The notes beneath the pieces were generated by a model, which was given only the letters and a program-made list of their open reading frames with translations, searched no databases and had not been told where the DNA came from. Below, piece after piece: positions 31,983-43,140 of a stretch of DNA of 64,000 nt. The stretch comes from Phytopythium helicoides. Its lineage: Eukaryota; Oomycota; Peronosporomycetes; Pythiales; Pythiaceae. The translations under genes and the position numbers were made by a program. Every line of letters begins with the position of its first letter. The first letter of the stretch is position 1. The DNA is taken from positions 372,001-436,000 of the forward strand of contig JANFNE010000046.1 of the NCBI GenBank assembly GCA_024867545.1, given 5' to 3'.

Positions 31983-32312
31983 TCAGGCCCCCGCTGCCTC
32001 GAAAGCGGCGCAGAAGTCGAGCTTCTGCTCGGGCGTCATCTCCTGCTGCACGGTCTCGATGAGCTCCTTGAGCCCCGCGGCGGGCATGCGCGTTGCGCAC
32101 TGGAGGTGGTACCACTCCATGAGCATGAAGCCCTCGACGTGGATGAACATGAGCCCGAGCTGCCACTGGCCCTGCGCGATGCTCTGCCCGCAGACCTGGC
32201 AGGTGGTGGTGCCGATGGGCGCGATGCGCGCCACAGCCTGGTCGCACCTGCTCCAGGCGCTGCGTCCGCGCGGCCGCGTCTCGGTGGGCATCTCCATCTC
32301 GGCCGTCGCCAT
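31983..32312 (-). CDS. Small PARP-type zinc-finger protein
   Basis: 109 residues from the ATG at 32312. The open frame continues upstream to 32846, but that part is Arg-rich without recognisable domain, so I use the internal ATG. The protein is essentially one zinc finger of PARP type: Cys38-x2-Cys41 (CQVCGQSI), then GQWQLGLMFIHVEGFMLMEW and His69-x2-Cys72 (WYHLQCA). In PARP1 and DNA ligase III such fingers bind DNA breaks. A short helical tail (LKELIETVQQEM) follows. No catalytic domain is attached. Convergent with the MYST gene. Function beyond nucleic-acid binding is inference. Confidence 0.72.
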   Translation of the reverse strand: MATAEMEMPTETRPRGRSAWSRCDQAVARIAPIGTTTCQVCGQSIAQGQWQLGLMFIHVEGFMLMEWYHLQCATRMPAAGLKELIETVQQEMTPEQKLDFCAAFEAAGA

Positions 32313-33490
32313 CGCAAGTGGCGCTGGGAGACGAGCCGCGGCGGCGTCCGGCAGGGGGGTACGGCGAGGGGTACGCTTGTCACGCGCGTGCGCAAAGCGG
32401 AAGTGCGGCCGAGCAGAAGGGGCGGCGACCTGACTGGCTTGCGCGGCGCGTTGCCTCCGTCGTGCGGTTGTCGCGGGGCGGACCGACTTGCGAACTGTAT
32501 GCGCGCACATGTCGCGGCGCCGCCATACTGGGCGCGGCATGTTGCGGGCGACTGCGCGCCGACGGCAAAGCGCAGCCATGTTCCGCAGCCCAGCAGGTTT
32601 CGCAGCGACCAGACGACCGGAGCGGCTGGTGATCGGATCACCGCACTCCAGGCAGTACGTTGGGCGGCGTGCGCCACACTCTTCTGTTGTACAATGCACT
32701 GAAAGAGGATGGCGCGGACACATCACAGATCGCCATGCGACGCTGCGGCGCGGGATGTTGAAGACGAACGGGTCGTAAATCAGTAGACTTGTGCATCGTG
32801 CGCGCTCCGGGCCGCTCGTGCTCGCGACGGCTGCGTTCGTGTTCAATAATTGGCATCACGAGCGTCCGAGCGCTCTGGGGATTGCCCTGCACGGCGTCGT
32901 AAAGCGCGCGGACCTGTTGCGCTGTTGCGGCCCGGAGAGCGGCGCTAGGCTGGGCACGAACCGTACCGATCGCATGTAGAGACCGGGGGATGCGCGGCGC
33001 GCTGGGCAGGCGGCCACGGCCTTTGCAAAAGGCGGGGGGAGATTAATTGTCGACGTTTATGACAGATGTGGCGTCGCCCGTGCGACTTTGGGCCGGCGCG
33101 AACGAATCTCGTCGGTGCGACTGATATCTTCAGCCCGAGTGGACGGACGGCGGCCCACAAACCACTGTGGCCAGCCCGAGGTGAAGATGGGCGGTCCCGC
33201 AATCTTCAACGCTTGCCGCGACAGCATCTGCAGCCTGCGTCAGAGCAACGAAACGCCCGACATAAGCGGTTTGGTGTCGACAGCCTTGGCGGACGATCCT
33301 CATGGACGCTGTGGGGGACGCCCACTGGCAGCAGACGCACGATGAGGAGAGATGGATGGGCGAGAGGAGACCAAACGCGCTTCCGGAGGCTCATATGGCG
33401 CCTCGACGCCAGTCTAAAGAATGCAAACGCACGTCCAAACTCAAACCGCTGAATAATATTTGAAGTGCGATTCGAAACAAAGCAGTAGTG
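32313..33490. other. Long intergenic region
   Basis: About 1.18 kb. Several open frames exist in the GC-rich left half, including an upstream extension of the zinc-finger frame, but all are low-complexity Arg/Ala/Ser readings. The right half (33,000-33,480) is mixed composition. I see no domain, RNA gene or repeat. Confidence 0.45.
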
Positions 33491-34888
33491 CTACAGGTAG
33501 AGCGGGCGCAGCGAGAAGGACGCGTGGCCGGGGACGACCTCGAGGTTCGTGCCGAGGCGGTGCGCCTGGATGAAGGCCGTCGAGCCGCTGCCCTCGAGCG
33601 ACGTGAAGGTGATCTCGCCGCCAAAGTACCTTGCGAACAGCCTTGAGATCGGCAGGCCGTAGCCGCCGCCGCTAAAGTGCTGTCGGAAGCTGTGGTAGCT
33701 GTTCGAGTCCATCGGCGGGCACGGAGAGCTCGTCGTGTAGTCATAGTGCCACAGCTTGTTCCACTTGCTGCGGGCCACGCCGCCGCCCTCGTCCGTGATC
33801 TTGATCGTCAGGTCCTCGCTGCCCTGGCACATGACGATCTGGATCGGCGGCATCTCGCCGCTCACCGCGTACTTGCTCACGTCCGGGTAAATCGTGACGC
33901 CCTGCACCTCGTCTACCGAAGGAATGACGAAGTCGAGCGAGCGGCTGAACGGGTCCATGACCTGCACGCGGCGGTTGGGCTTGCCCGATGGCTTGTGCCT
34001 CCGGCGGTGGTGGTGCTCGACGGTCGCGCGCATGGCGTTCTTGACGAGCTCGAACACCATGTGGTGCAGGTGCGACTGCACATACATGAAGGGGGCCGAC
34101 ATGTTGGCGGCCGAGTGGAACTCGATGCGCGGCGCCTCGCCCAGGTACTGAAGACACAAGCTTGGTCGCGCGGTCGCAGGCCGTGTGCACGACCTCCTCA
34201 ACGTTGAGCATGTGCACGCGTCCGCCCTGGCGGCCGAGCGACTCGACGTGGTGGCCGATGAGCATTCGGATGCCGATGCGTCCGAGGAAGAACTTGTCGA
34301 GGCGCTCCTGGATGTCCTCCTGGACGCTGGCGAGCTTGAGCGCGTTCTTGCCGAGGTCGGTGCGCTTGAGCTCGTGCAGGCCGTAGCAGATGAGCGGGCA
34401 CGAGGTTGGATCCGCGGTTCTTGGCGCCGCGCAGGTTCTCGGTGAAGCGCAGCTCCTCCTCGATGGTGGCGGGTGGCTTGACCGAGTTGATATACTGCAG
34501 CTCGTGTCGGTAGACGGCGATGGCCTGCTGCACCGATGCCGGTCTGGCTGAGGCCGACGGGGAGGTCCGAGAGCTCGAGGATGGCGCGCGCGAAGCGCGA
34601 CTGCAGCTCCTTGTGCAGGAACTTGGCCGAGACGACGCGCAGCTTGTTGCCGGCGTCGGCGAACGAGCGCATCTGCTGCAGCGTGAGCGGCGTGGGGGCC
34701 TCGAGCGCGAGCTCGCGCACCTGCTCCATGGGCATGGGCTCCTCGTTCCAGTCGCTCGTCGTGAACCGGCGGATGTGCAGCAGCCTCCGCTGCTGCGCGG
34801 CGGCCAGCGCCAGCGCCAGCGAGTGCGCGACGGCGGGCGCGAGCGCGGGCGCGAGGCGACGCGAGGCACAGCTCTGCAGCGCCTGCAT
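33491..34888 (-). CDS. Mitochondrial PDHK/BCKDHK-family protein kinase, frame-interrupted
   Basis: These kinases have a GHKL histidine-kinase-like fold and phosphorylate the E1 subunit of pyruvate or branched-chain ketoacid dehydrogenase, switching it off. The start at 34888 gives a basic presequence fitting mitochondrial import. Recognisable parts: helical regulatory domain (AIAVYRHELQYINSVKPPAT, RIGIRMLIGHHVESLG), N-box FELVKNAMRATVEH, DEGGGVARSKW, and GGGYGLPISRLFARYFGGE. The YLGEAPRIEF context is closer to BCKDHK than to PDHK. Three frame changes are needed, near 34,533, 34,398 and 34,159, and each is cured by skipping exactly one base, with no room for introns at the first. The domain is complete after correction, so assembly error is likelier than a pseudogene. 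Confidence 0.85.
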   Translation of the reverse strand: MQALQSCASRRLAPALAPAVAHSLALALAAAQQRRLLHIRRFTTSDWNEEPMPMEQVRELALEAPTPLTLQQMRSFADAGNKLRVVSAKFLHKELQSRFARAILELSDLPVGLSQTGIGAAGHRRLPTRAAVYQLGQATRHHRGGAALHREPARRQEPRIQPRARSSATACTSSSAPTSARTRSSSPASRRTSRSASTSSSSDASASECSSATTSSRSAARADACTCSTLRRSCTRPATARPSLCLQYLGEAPRIEFHSAANMSAPFMYVQSHLHHMVFELVKNAMRATVEHHHRRRHKPSGKPNRRVQVMDPFSRSLDFVIPSVDEVQGVTIYPDVSKYAVSGEMPPIQIVMCQGSEDLTIKITDEGGGVARSKWNKLWHYDYTTSSPCPPMDSNSYHSFRQHFSGGGYGLPISRLFARYFGGEITFTSLEGSGSTAFIQAHRLGTNLEVVPGHASFSLRPLYL

Positions 34889-36278
34889 GGCGATTCGCGG
34901 ACTGGCAGCTAGCGCTGGAAGGCGGCGGGGTTGGCGCGGTCAGAGCCTGAGTGAGGTGGCGGCGACGGAAGGTCAGTCGCGGGAACCTGGGAAGGGGAGA
35001 AAGTCAGCGTTTCAGCCAATGGGAGAGGAGGAGCGAGCGGTTTCGACCAATCCCAGCGCGGGAGACCCGAATAGAGGCCCGCGCTGGGGCGGGCACACAA
35101 GAACTTTCGCCCGCCCAACTTCAACGGCGAGGAGCTCTTGCGGCTGACACGCAAACAGCGACATACAAACGGCCATACCTTGGTGTTGATGCGCAAGGCG
35201 GGTTATTCTCGGGCGGAGCGGCCGGATCGGATGTGCTGAAAGATGAGATGACTGTTGGCTGTGGGGTCTCAGCCAAATGCGAGAGTGAGAGATCTCCGCT
35301 CGCTCGCACGCTAAAATTAAGCGGCGGCGGCAACGCCAGCGAGCGGCCCGAGCAAACAAACGGCAACGCGGGCGGATTGCTCGTCGAGCGTCGCGGGCGG
35401 CGGTGTCGCGCGTCAGTCAGCATTCGCCCAACAATTGATTTTACGCGAGAGGTCGGGGATAAAACCCGCATCAAGACATGAATTATACGTTTTCAAAGGT
35501 ACTTTTACATACAACATCAGTACATGCAAAGACACGCTCCAAGGTTTAACGAGCATTGCACGCGTCTGCGCGACCGCGGCGAGCCACTTGAATTCAATCG
35601 GCACGCGCCGACGCTGGCGACGCGATGGCTCTTGACGATGCCATGAGGCTGCCATGCGTCGACGGAGCTTGCACGCTCTATTGTGGTGTGGACCCCAAAC
35701 TTCAGACTTCAGATTTGCCCATCACCTCATCGAGTGTGGGTGAATTTCGCTCCACGGCGCCAAGCAGAAACTCTCTGCACACGATGTGTAGTACTCGCTC
35801 GCTAGCAATCGACGCCCGCTCCGCTGTTAAAGGGGCCTCCAAGCACCAAACCAGTCGCGCGTGCGTGTATTTTTTTGTGGCCGCGTGTCGACCCGCATTG
35901 GTCGGTCGGTGAATGCCAGTCGGACACGGCGGTTGCTCTCGCTTACTCATGCGAGACGCTCGTCAACAAGAAACGCACGAGCAAAGTGTAGTGACGTTGG
36001 CTGCTTCGAGGCGAATCTCCGTGAGCACGATCGCAGACCGCCACATTGCCACGCATGAACCCGTTGTTGCTTGGAGAGACTTCCTGTGGTGGCACCCGAT
36101 CGACCGACTGGCGCGGCGTAGCTACGATTGCCAAGATAGAAACGCTGGTCGGCTTCCGATCCGACCCGTACGCCATCCATCGGCCAAAGCATTCAAAGTC
36201 CGAATTCACGCATAAACAAGCACATCACCTGGGTGGCTGCGACGGCGGCGGTTGCTCTCCCAACACTACGTACTCGAC
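34889..36278. other. Long intergenic region
   Basis: About 1.39 kb. Composition drops in GC from about 35,450. CCAACTTCAACGG at about 35,115-35,126 lies 230 bases upstream of the kinase start on its coding strand side. Open frames are short and overlap without domain signal. No RNA gene or repeat recognised. Confidence 0.45.
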
Positions 36279-39200
36279 CTACTTGGCCATTGTCACGAGC
36301 AACCCTTCCTGCTGGTAGAATAGCTGTGTCGCGTACGCCCCGATCGACGCGTGGATCGTGCCGTTCACTTTCATCAGCAAGCCTGACGTGGCCGACCGGA
36401 TGATGGCAGCGATCGCCTCTGGGCTCAGGAAACTCTGCACGTCCGCTGACATGCACTGACCGACCGAGCCGTGCGGGCACAGCGGCATCTTTTCGGCGCA
36501 ATGCGCTCCTTCGCAGCATGAGAAACAGCCAGAGGTGCTAGCTGGAATGTAGATGGGAGCAAAACTCGGCGGGGCAAACCGGGCAAGCGATGCCTCGTAG
36601 TACTTCTTGCACTCGAGCTCGCCACCCTCTGCTGACACCATAAATCAATATTCTAGCTCGACCAACCAGCATCTGCACGGGTCAACTATTCTCCTTACCA
36701 GTACGCTGGTCCTCACACGGGTAGAGAAGTAAATCCACTCCCGTGACCGTGATACTTTCGCTGAAAGGGTTGCGCAGCTCCAGCGCCGTTGGGATCCGCG
36801 TCAAGTGCAGCAACGATGGCAAGTACAGAATCGACGATGTCACGAGCGTCGGCATCGATGGGAAAAAGTCTCCCAGCATCGGCAGCGAAGAGGGAATTGT
36901 TAATGTCTTCATGGCTGGCTGAAGAATGTCTAGTGGTGTGCTTCTCGCGCTTCCCTTGATCTCGATCTGCACAGCCAATGCCAACCTTAGTCATTAGACA
37001 AGGTTAAAACATACAATGAGCCCGACTTGTACCTGCTGAGGTTTGCCGTGTGTGAAGTAGCCACTGACAAAGTTCGATAGAAAACGCACTGCTGATGCAG
37101 CGTCATCGGCAGCAGGGTTGAATTCAAACACTCCGCGCAAAACACTCTTCTTGCCGCAGCAGTCCAGATTGAAATCAGCAATATGTGCTGACCCCATGCG
37201 CGCACGAGATGAGAACACGTCCAAGACGAGCGATCCGAGCTTTGTGGACACAACGGACGGGTTCTGGAGAGCAAATTCCATGCTCATCGTCATCGATGAC
37301 TCAGAACCATTGAGAATGTCAATGCTCCGAATCTGCACCTGGCGGATCCTTGAACGAGTTCATTCCCGGTAACTTTGGGGCGCCGTTGATCGGAATATTT
37401 CTCAGCGGTAGCATCCCCATGCGCGTCTCGACGTATGGAAAGGCACCCTGATCCTTGTGCGCATCGCTGACCATCAGCATGTCCACAGTTCCATTGTAAG
37501 TCAAAAGCTGTGTGACGAAATCCCCCATGCCAACCACGTCTCCCGAGGTCTTGAACTCGATCGGATAGAATCGACTCATGTTGAGCCGGAAAGAACCACC
37601 AGTTGCCCAGTTATACTCGCACTTTTCGCGGTCTGAGGTCAGGAAACCCATCGAAGCCTTCGTACCCTCTTCAAGTTCGACTGCCACCGACACATTCGGT
37701 AGGCGAATCGGCATCTTGATTGAGTCAGGCATCTTCACGGTCGCCATGATATCGGTTCGAACCAGCATACGCGTGTTAGACGCGCTCAACAGAGCTTCTT
37801 CGACAAAACCGTCACTCGTTCTAGACATGACTACGTCCAATTGGTGAATCCCAATCCCAGAGATCATTTCAAATCCAGGTGCAACTCCAGGGAAATCTGT
37901 CACAATGGGCAGACCAACTAGCGCCCTCGACAGCCAGACGCAACTTCGGTATTGAGTATCGACGATATTTACAACCACACTCGACGAACTGCCTTGGAGG
38001 TACTTGGAAAAGAAATTTGCGACACCATCACTGACTTTTCCGTGACTGTCGGTTGTTGGCTTCAGAAGTCCACCCAGCGTGAGTTCATTCTTACCTGGGC
38101 GCAAATTCATCACCCCACTAAGCTCACCAAACTTTTCTCGCGGGTTGGCCAGACTTAGCGCCATGGAAAGATTTCCAATCGCCACTTCGAAGATCGATGG
38201 GTTGTGGATACTGATGCTTGTGCTGATCACTTCACCTCGCTGGGTCGATCCGCCAGTGCCAGGGAGCTCGAAGCTCTCGATGTCAACGCCCGTGAGATTT
38301 TTCATGCCATTGAGCTTCACAGAGGACTCTAGAGGAAGACCCGACAAGTGGAGGACCCCTGCTCATCCAGTGTCGTCAGATGGTTTGCACCTTCATCATT
38401 TTCTACGCAAACTGGATAGCGTACCTAGTGCACCACGAGCTACAACGTCTATCGTTCCGGACAATCGCAGTCCTACCTGCTCTTGGACAACAGACGCGCG
38501 CACAAAGCCCCCAAACAGCGCTCCGTTGTCATCGAACGCGAGCTCCGTCAGAAGGTCAACTGAGATATTGCTTCGCTGCGTCAGGTTGCCTTGCAACACA
38601 TGAACTTGAGTGGTTCGAAGCACGCCAAGATCGTTGCCGGCGCCGCTTGAGCTTGACTTGCATTCGAATGTCCGAGATGGTAAGTGTTGAGTGTGGACCC
38701 AAAGGACTCGTCGCCTCGACAGCAACTGCAGTCTCAAGCTTGACAAGTTTATTTTCTCTGCCAGCTTCGGGTGGCTGCAGTGATATCTTGTTGAAGAACA
38801 TCCGCCCAATGAGAGGCTCCTTTTGTGGAGGCAGAACGCTGGGAATTGTCAAATTCTGCATCGCATTGTTGAACAGGTCAACACTTGTTGCGCGCGGGCT
38901 GCACGTCACCACCGTCAAATCGGCAGAGATGTTGCTCAAATACTTTGAGATAAGCCCACTGATAGCCTTGGGGTTGTCCCCCAGCATTTCTCCGTGTAGC
39001 TCCAGCAGATTGTAGCCCGTGCTCATATCGATGGTAGCGCTCGAAAGAGAAGCGCAGAACGGGTGAGACGGATCATCATTCGCGACAGGCAGCCCAGTGT
39101 CCTCCGAAGTCGCCAGATGAGCCACAAGCGAGTGCTCTGTTACTCTCGGATAGTGCGCGCGCAAGCAAAGGCTACCAACAGGCTGCAGAGCGGTGATGGA

Positions 39201-39903
39201 TGGGTTGTAGATGCATGTTTTGATCTTGGCGCGGACCTGCGTCTGCGTCGAGTCAGTCATCTGATGTCCTGCAATCTTCATTGTGCGCAGACCATTCATG
39301 CCCTTAAGTGTCATATTCTTCTCCAGCGGGACGTCCGACGCATGAAACGTGATGAGTCCGCCCAGTAGGCGCACACGGATGTTCAACGCGCCGCGGATCG
39401 CGTAATGCAGCTCTCGCTCCTGCATCATGTCGTGCGCAAAGCCGTCCCACGCGGTGCGGTTCTGAATCTCGAGCGTTGCGTTCGGGAACACCTGCGCGTT
39501 CTTGCCGTGGCGGATCTGCATCTCCGGTGACAGGAACTTCCCGACCGCGTGGTCACCGTACACGATCTCGAACTCCGCTGGGGCCACGAGCGCCGGGAAC
39601 GATGAGCTCGATGTCAGCGACAGCGAGATGTTAAGTCGGATGGAGTCGCGGCCCGGGTGCGTCAGCTGCATGCGCTCAATGTCCATGACCGTGCTGCGGA
39701 TGGCGCGCGTGGCGATCGCGCGCACTTGGCTCGAGGCGATGGCGTACACCACGGCCCAGCAGCGCCAGCGTCCCCAGCAGCGCCAGCATCACGCGCTGCG
39801 CTCGCGGCCATGAACGGCGCCGGCCTGCACGCCTGTCGCGCTCCTCGACCGGCAGCAGCGGCTCCTCCGACGCCCAGCGCTCGTCCAGCTCGTCCAGCTC
39901 CAT
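36279..39903 (-). CDS. DUF3712/LEA2-like single-pass membrane protein, frame-interrupted
   Basis: Modelled exons on the minus strand: 39903-38425, 38358-37033, 36966-36699, 36628-36279, with GT-AG introns of 66, 66 and 70 bases in good phase. The N-terminus is acidic and cytosolic (MELDELDERWASEEPLLPVE), then RR-rich and a membrane helix (VMLALLGTLALLG). A long extracellular or lumenal region follows, made of repeated beta-sandwich units recognisable by the pattern of SxSxxNPSxFxxxIGxLxM. Such tandem DUF3712/LEA2-like proteins occur in fungi and oomycetes; their function is poorly known. A Cys-rich end (CFSCCEGAHC) closes it. Three one-base skips are needed near 39,754, 38,645 and 37,339. Family assignment is by pattern, not search. 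Confidence 0.72.
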
Positions 39904-40021
39904 GGTCGACTTGGCTCAACCTTCAACTGCGGGGAGAATGGGAGAACACTAACTGCTGCAGGTTGGACCGTGATGGGGACTGCAGGAATCCAGGGATATC
40001 GTGTTTTGCGGGATGACAACT

Positions 40022-42729
40022 TCAACTTCGCGTGGCGGTCATGGCCGCCTCGATTGCGGCGTTCCACGCGTCCGTGGCCAGCTCGTCGGCTGTGCGCAGT
40101 GGAGCTGAAGGGGCTTGACGATCGGCAGCAACCTCGCGGATACCATTGCACGACATCAGCACGACCTCCGTCGCGCCTGAATGATCGATTGGCGTCTCCT
40201 CGATGTAGAACCCGTCCTGCTCCAGATGGGAAGGCGCCAGATCCGCGTCCAAGGAAGTCTTGACAGTGAGGACCTGCGCCCTTACTCTCGCAGAGCGCCA
40301 TCAGCTTATCAATGCTGATCTCTCGGACGTTGCTACTCGAGCAAAGCAGGCATGCGTACACTACGAGATCGAGCGGATACGTCTGCACACATCCGGCTGG
40401 ATGCGTCACATACTCCCGTGAGTAGGCAGAGAGTGCACCACAATGCAGGCAATTGCACACGGTAACTTGTGACCTCGGCGGCTGGTGGAGCTGTCCCTAG
40501 CGTGGCATTGAGAAACCTCACCGAGGAGCTCGTTCGCGTCGAGCTTGTACGTCACTGTAGTCAGCTTCGCTGGGTTCTTGCAGCGAAGTGATAGCGACAA
40601 CATGCTGGGGCGACCTCCAGGACGTTTCAATAAGGGTTCCGACGGATAGCACATCTTGAAGCCGCCGCCGAATCACGACGTGTGGAGGATCAAGATCCGG
40701 TGTAAACAGCGTTTCGACCCATCCACGAGACTATTCGCACAAGAGGTTACATCATCAACAGAAAAAGGCACCCAAACTACAGAATCCAAACGCACCTTCA
40801 TCTCCAGCTTTGCCTGCCAGCCCGTCAATGCCAAAGTGCAAGTCACGACGAGCCGATTCTTCTGCACCTAACAAGGCACGGACGTTCTCAAATCCGCGAG
40901 AGTCACTTCGCGATAGGTCTGTCGATGGCTCAGGGCGAGCCTTCAGTACAACCTCGAAATCGTCGACAGGAGGCCCCTCGCGAACATAGGCCTCCTCTTC
41001 CTCAAAGTCGCGCATAAAATCGCTAGTGGTATACTTACGACTACGCTTGCGGCCATTTGGGGAAGAGTGTCCGTCGCTGTCGTCTTCTGCTCGGCCAAAC
41101 AACAGCACATTATCATCTCACAAGCGCACAAAATTTACTGTAGTGCCTACCACTTGAAAAGTCGTCCTCGGTGTCGTCGATGATGGTTGGAGCCGTGACA
41201 ATCGAATCACTTTTGACGCGAAAATAGTCGTCTACAGTTTGCATGCTGCCGGTCGTTGACGCCGCGCTGCGATCGTCCGAAGTTGGCCTTCTCGGTTTCC
41301 GAGCTGTCAAGCGAAAGATCTTCATCTCTTCTTTGCGACCCGTTTAGAGTTGTGTTGCGGTCACTGCTAGAAGACTGTTGTCTTGATAACTGAAGCGAAA
41401 GAGATGACAATGTTGGATTCAAGATCTCGACAAAATGTGCTGGAACCGTATCAACTGGTGGGAGCGTAGGATACTCCATCACTAGCTTCAGTGTTCTGCT
41501 TTCCCCAGCTGCCAGACCAGCAGCCTTTGGGAAATCCACAGTCGCTTCGTCGCTGGTGTCGGGGATATTAGTGCGATTCACACGTAGCATGCGAGAAGAT
41601 TTCATACTGTCAAGCTCACCGATCGTCCACGGCTGGCCGTCCAGTTCCAATTGGCTTCCCAAGAAGAAGAATATTTCACGACGATAATCTGCACGTCGAC
41701 TGATGGGATTGTGGTTGAGCTTTAGTGAACGCAGATGTGGGAGCTCAGCTAAAATCTCCACTTGACTGATCGAGCTGATCAAGTTGTGCGATACATCTAG
41801 AGCTTCAAGTTGGCGTAAAGACTGGAGGCCATCGAGAGTCTGGATTTCGTTCACCGACAAGTCGAGACTTCGCAGGCGAGACAACGCTTGCAGCGGCGGA
41901 ATCGATGGCAACTGGTTGTGACATAAGCTCAAACTCTCCAGCGTATGCGTGGATAGTGCGCACTTCAAACGACTTGATATCGTTCCACCCGAGGTCTAGG
42001 CACTCGCACTGCCGTGAGCAAGTTGACAGACGCGTCAACGGCTGGGAGTCCACAGCAGTTGAGCTCCAGGGTCTCTAGCCGCCGCCACGCTGCGGCTCGT
42101 TGCAGATCTTCCGGTGCCGGTGGTGATGGAGCTAGAAGCTCTCGCAGCGCCGCCATCGGTGTGTGCTCGATGTGCATGGTTTGGAGCTGGCGCGCGAAAA
42201 AGTGCATGTTACACAGCAGGCTGCCGTGGGAGTGGCAGCACCTCAATGACGCGCAGCGACGGGAAGATATCTACCTCAATCGGCGCTGTTCGCTCCTCTC
42301 CGCCACTACCCGCTGCGAGCGCCTGCGTGGTGCACGCGCAGGCGGCGCACCTCGCGCAGGATGGTCGAGAGCTTGAGCACCTGGATGTGGCTGCTCATCT
42401 TGACCTTGCCGCTGCAGCTGCGGCTGGATGGTCCAGGCCTGCACGAGCCTGGTCTCGGCATCGCGCTTGGGCTCGAGCGCATCGTGCAGCCGCCGCGCCA
42501 GCGCGTCCACCTGCGGCACACGCAGCACGAGAAAGGCCGCGTCGCCGGCGGCCGCCAGGTCGCCCACGCGCTGCTGCAGCCGCTCCTCGAGCGCGCGCAG
42601 GAACGCGTCCTCCTCCAGCTCCTCGTCCACGAAGATGTCGCCTCCACGCGGCACTCGCACGGCCGGCAGCGCCTCGGCCGCCGCGCCGAGCAGCGGCGAC
42701 AGCAGCGCGCGCACTTCAAGCCGCTGCAT
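40022..42729 (-). CDS. LRR protein resembling STK11IP (LKB1-interacting protein 1), frame-interrupted
   Basis: The N-terminal part (MQRLEVRALLSPLLGAAAEA) leads into a block ending SSHIQVLKLSTILREVRRLR, then leucine-rich repeats such as LESLSLCHNQLPSIPPLQAL and LEALDVSHNLISSISQVEIL, and NHNPISRRADYRREIFFFLG closing the LRR array. A charged, Ser-rich middle follows. The C-terminus has a small beta-rich domain and two Cys pairs (CNCLHCG and CLLC), in the same order as in STK11IP. That protein links LKB1 kinase and endolysosomal/Rag biology in animals. At least one clear intron (40,466-40,521) is present. Several breaks need a single-base skip (about 42,412, 42,230, 40,277). Boundaries between are approximate. 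Homology by layout is moderately convincing. Confidence 0.55.
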
Positions 42730-43140
42730 GTTGGGCTTCTTCCACCACCCTCGGCGCGTAGAAGGCGGTGAAATCGACTATCCGGTAGTCACGGCGGGCT
42801 GCGATTGACTACCCGATCGTCAAATATTGCGTAGGAGCAACCTTCACGCGACCTTGCAACAAATCTTTCCTCGAGGGGGAAGAGCGAGAAAGGCGGGGAA
42901 GCGAGCTTCTTCGACTTGTACCTGCCCGCGCGGTCCGCGGGGTCGAGACGTCGCGGCCGGCGGTCGAGCGGCGCGCAGCAGAGGCACCCACCGGAGCATA
43001 GCGGCGCGCGTGATATCGAGCGTATCACCGCCTCGTCGGCGACAATAGATCCCCCAGCAGGCGCCGGGAGCCCGACGACCAGCAGCGGCAGCAGCAGCAG
43101 CACCGGCAAGGCGCCGGAGAAGAAGCTGCACCAGCGCTCG
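42730..43140. other. Divergent promoter region of the LRR and USP genes
   Basis: 411 bases. The frame of the USP first exon is open upstream to 42,916 but contains no earlier ATG in frame, so I treat it as 5' leader. No RNA or repeat recognised. Confidence 0.5.

Noticed and set aside
32313..32846. 180-residue N-terminal extension of the PARP-finger protein
   Set aside because: Arg/Ala/Pro-rich reading without domain. It contains two isolated Cys pairs, so a real extension is not excluded, but I could not support it.
33491..34888. Kinase gene as a pseudogene
   Set aside because: All catalytic boxes are intact in order, and three identical-type one-base corrections restore it. Assembly error is the more economical explanation.
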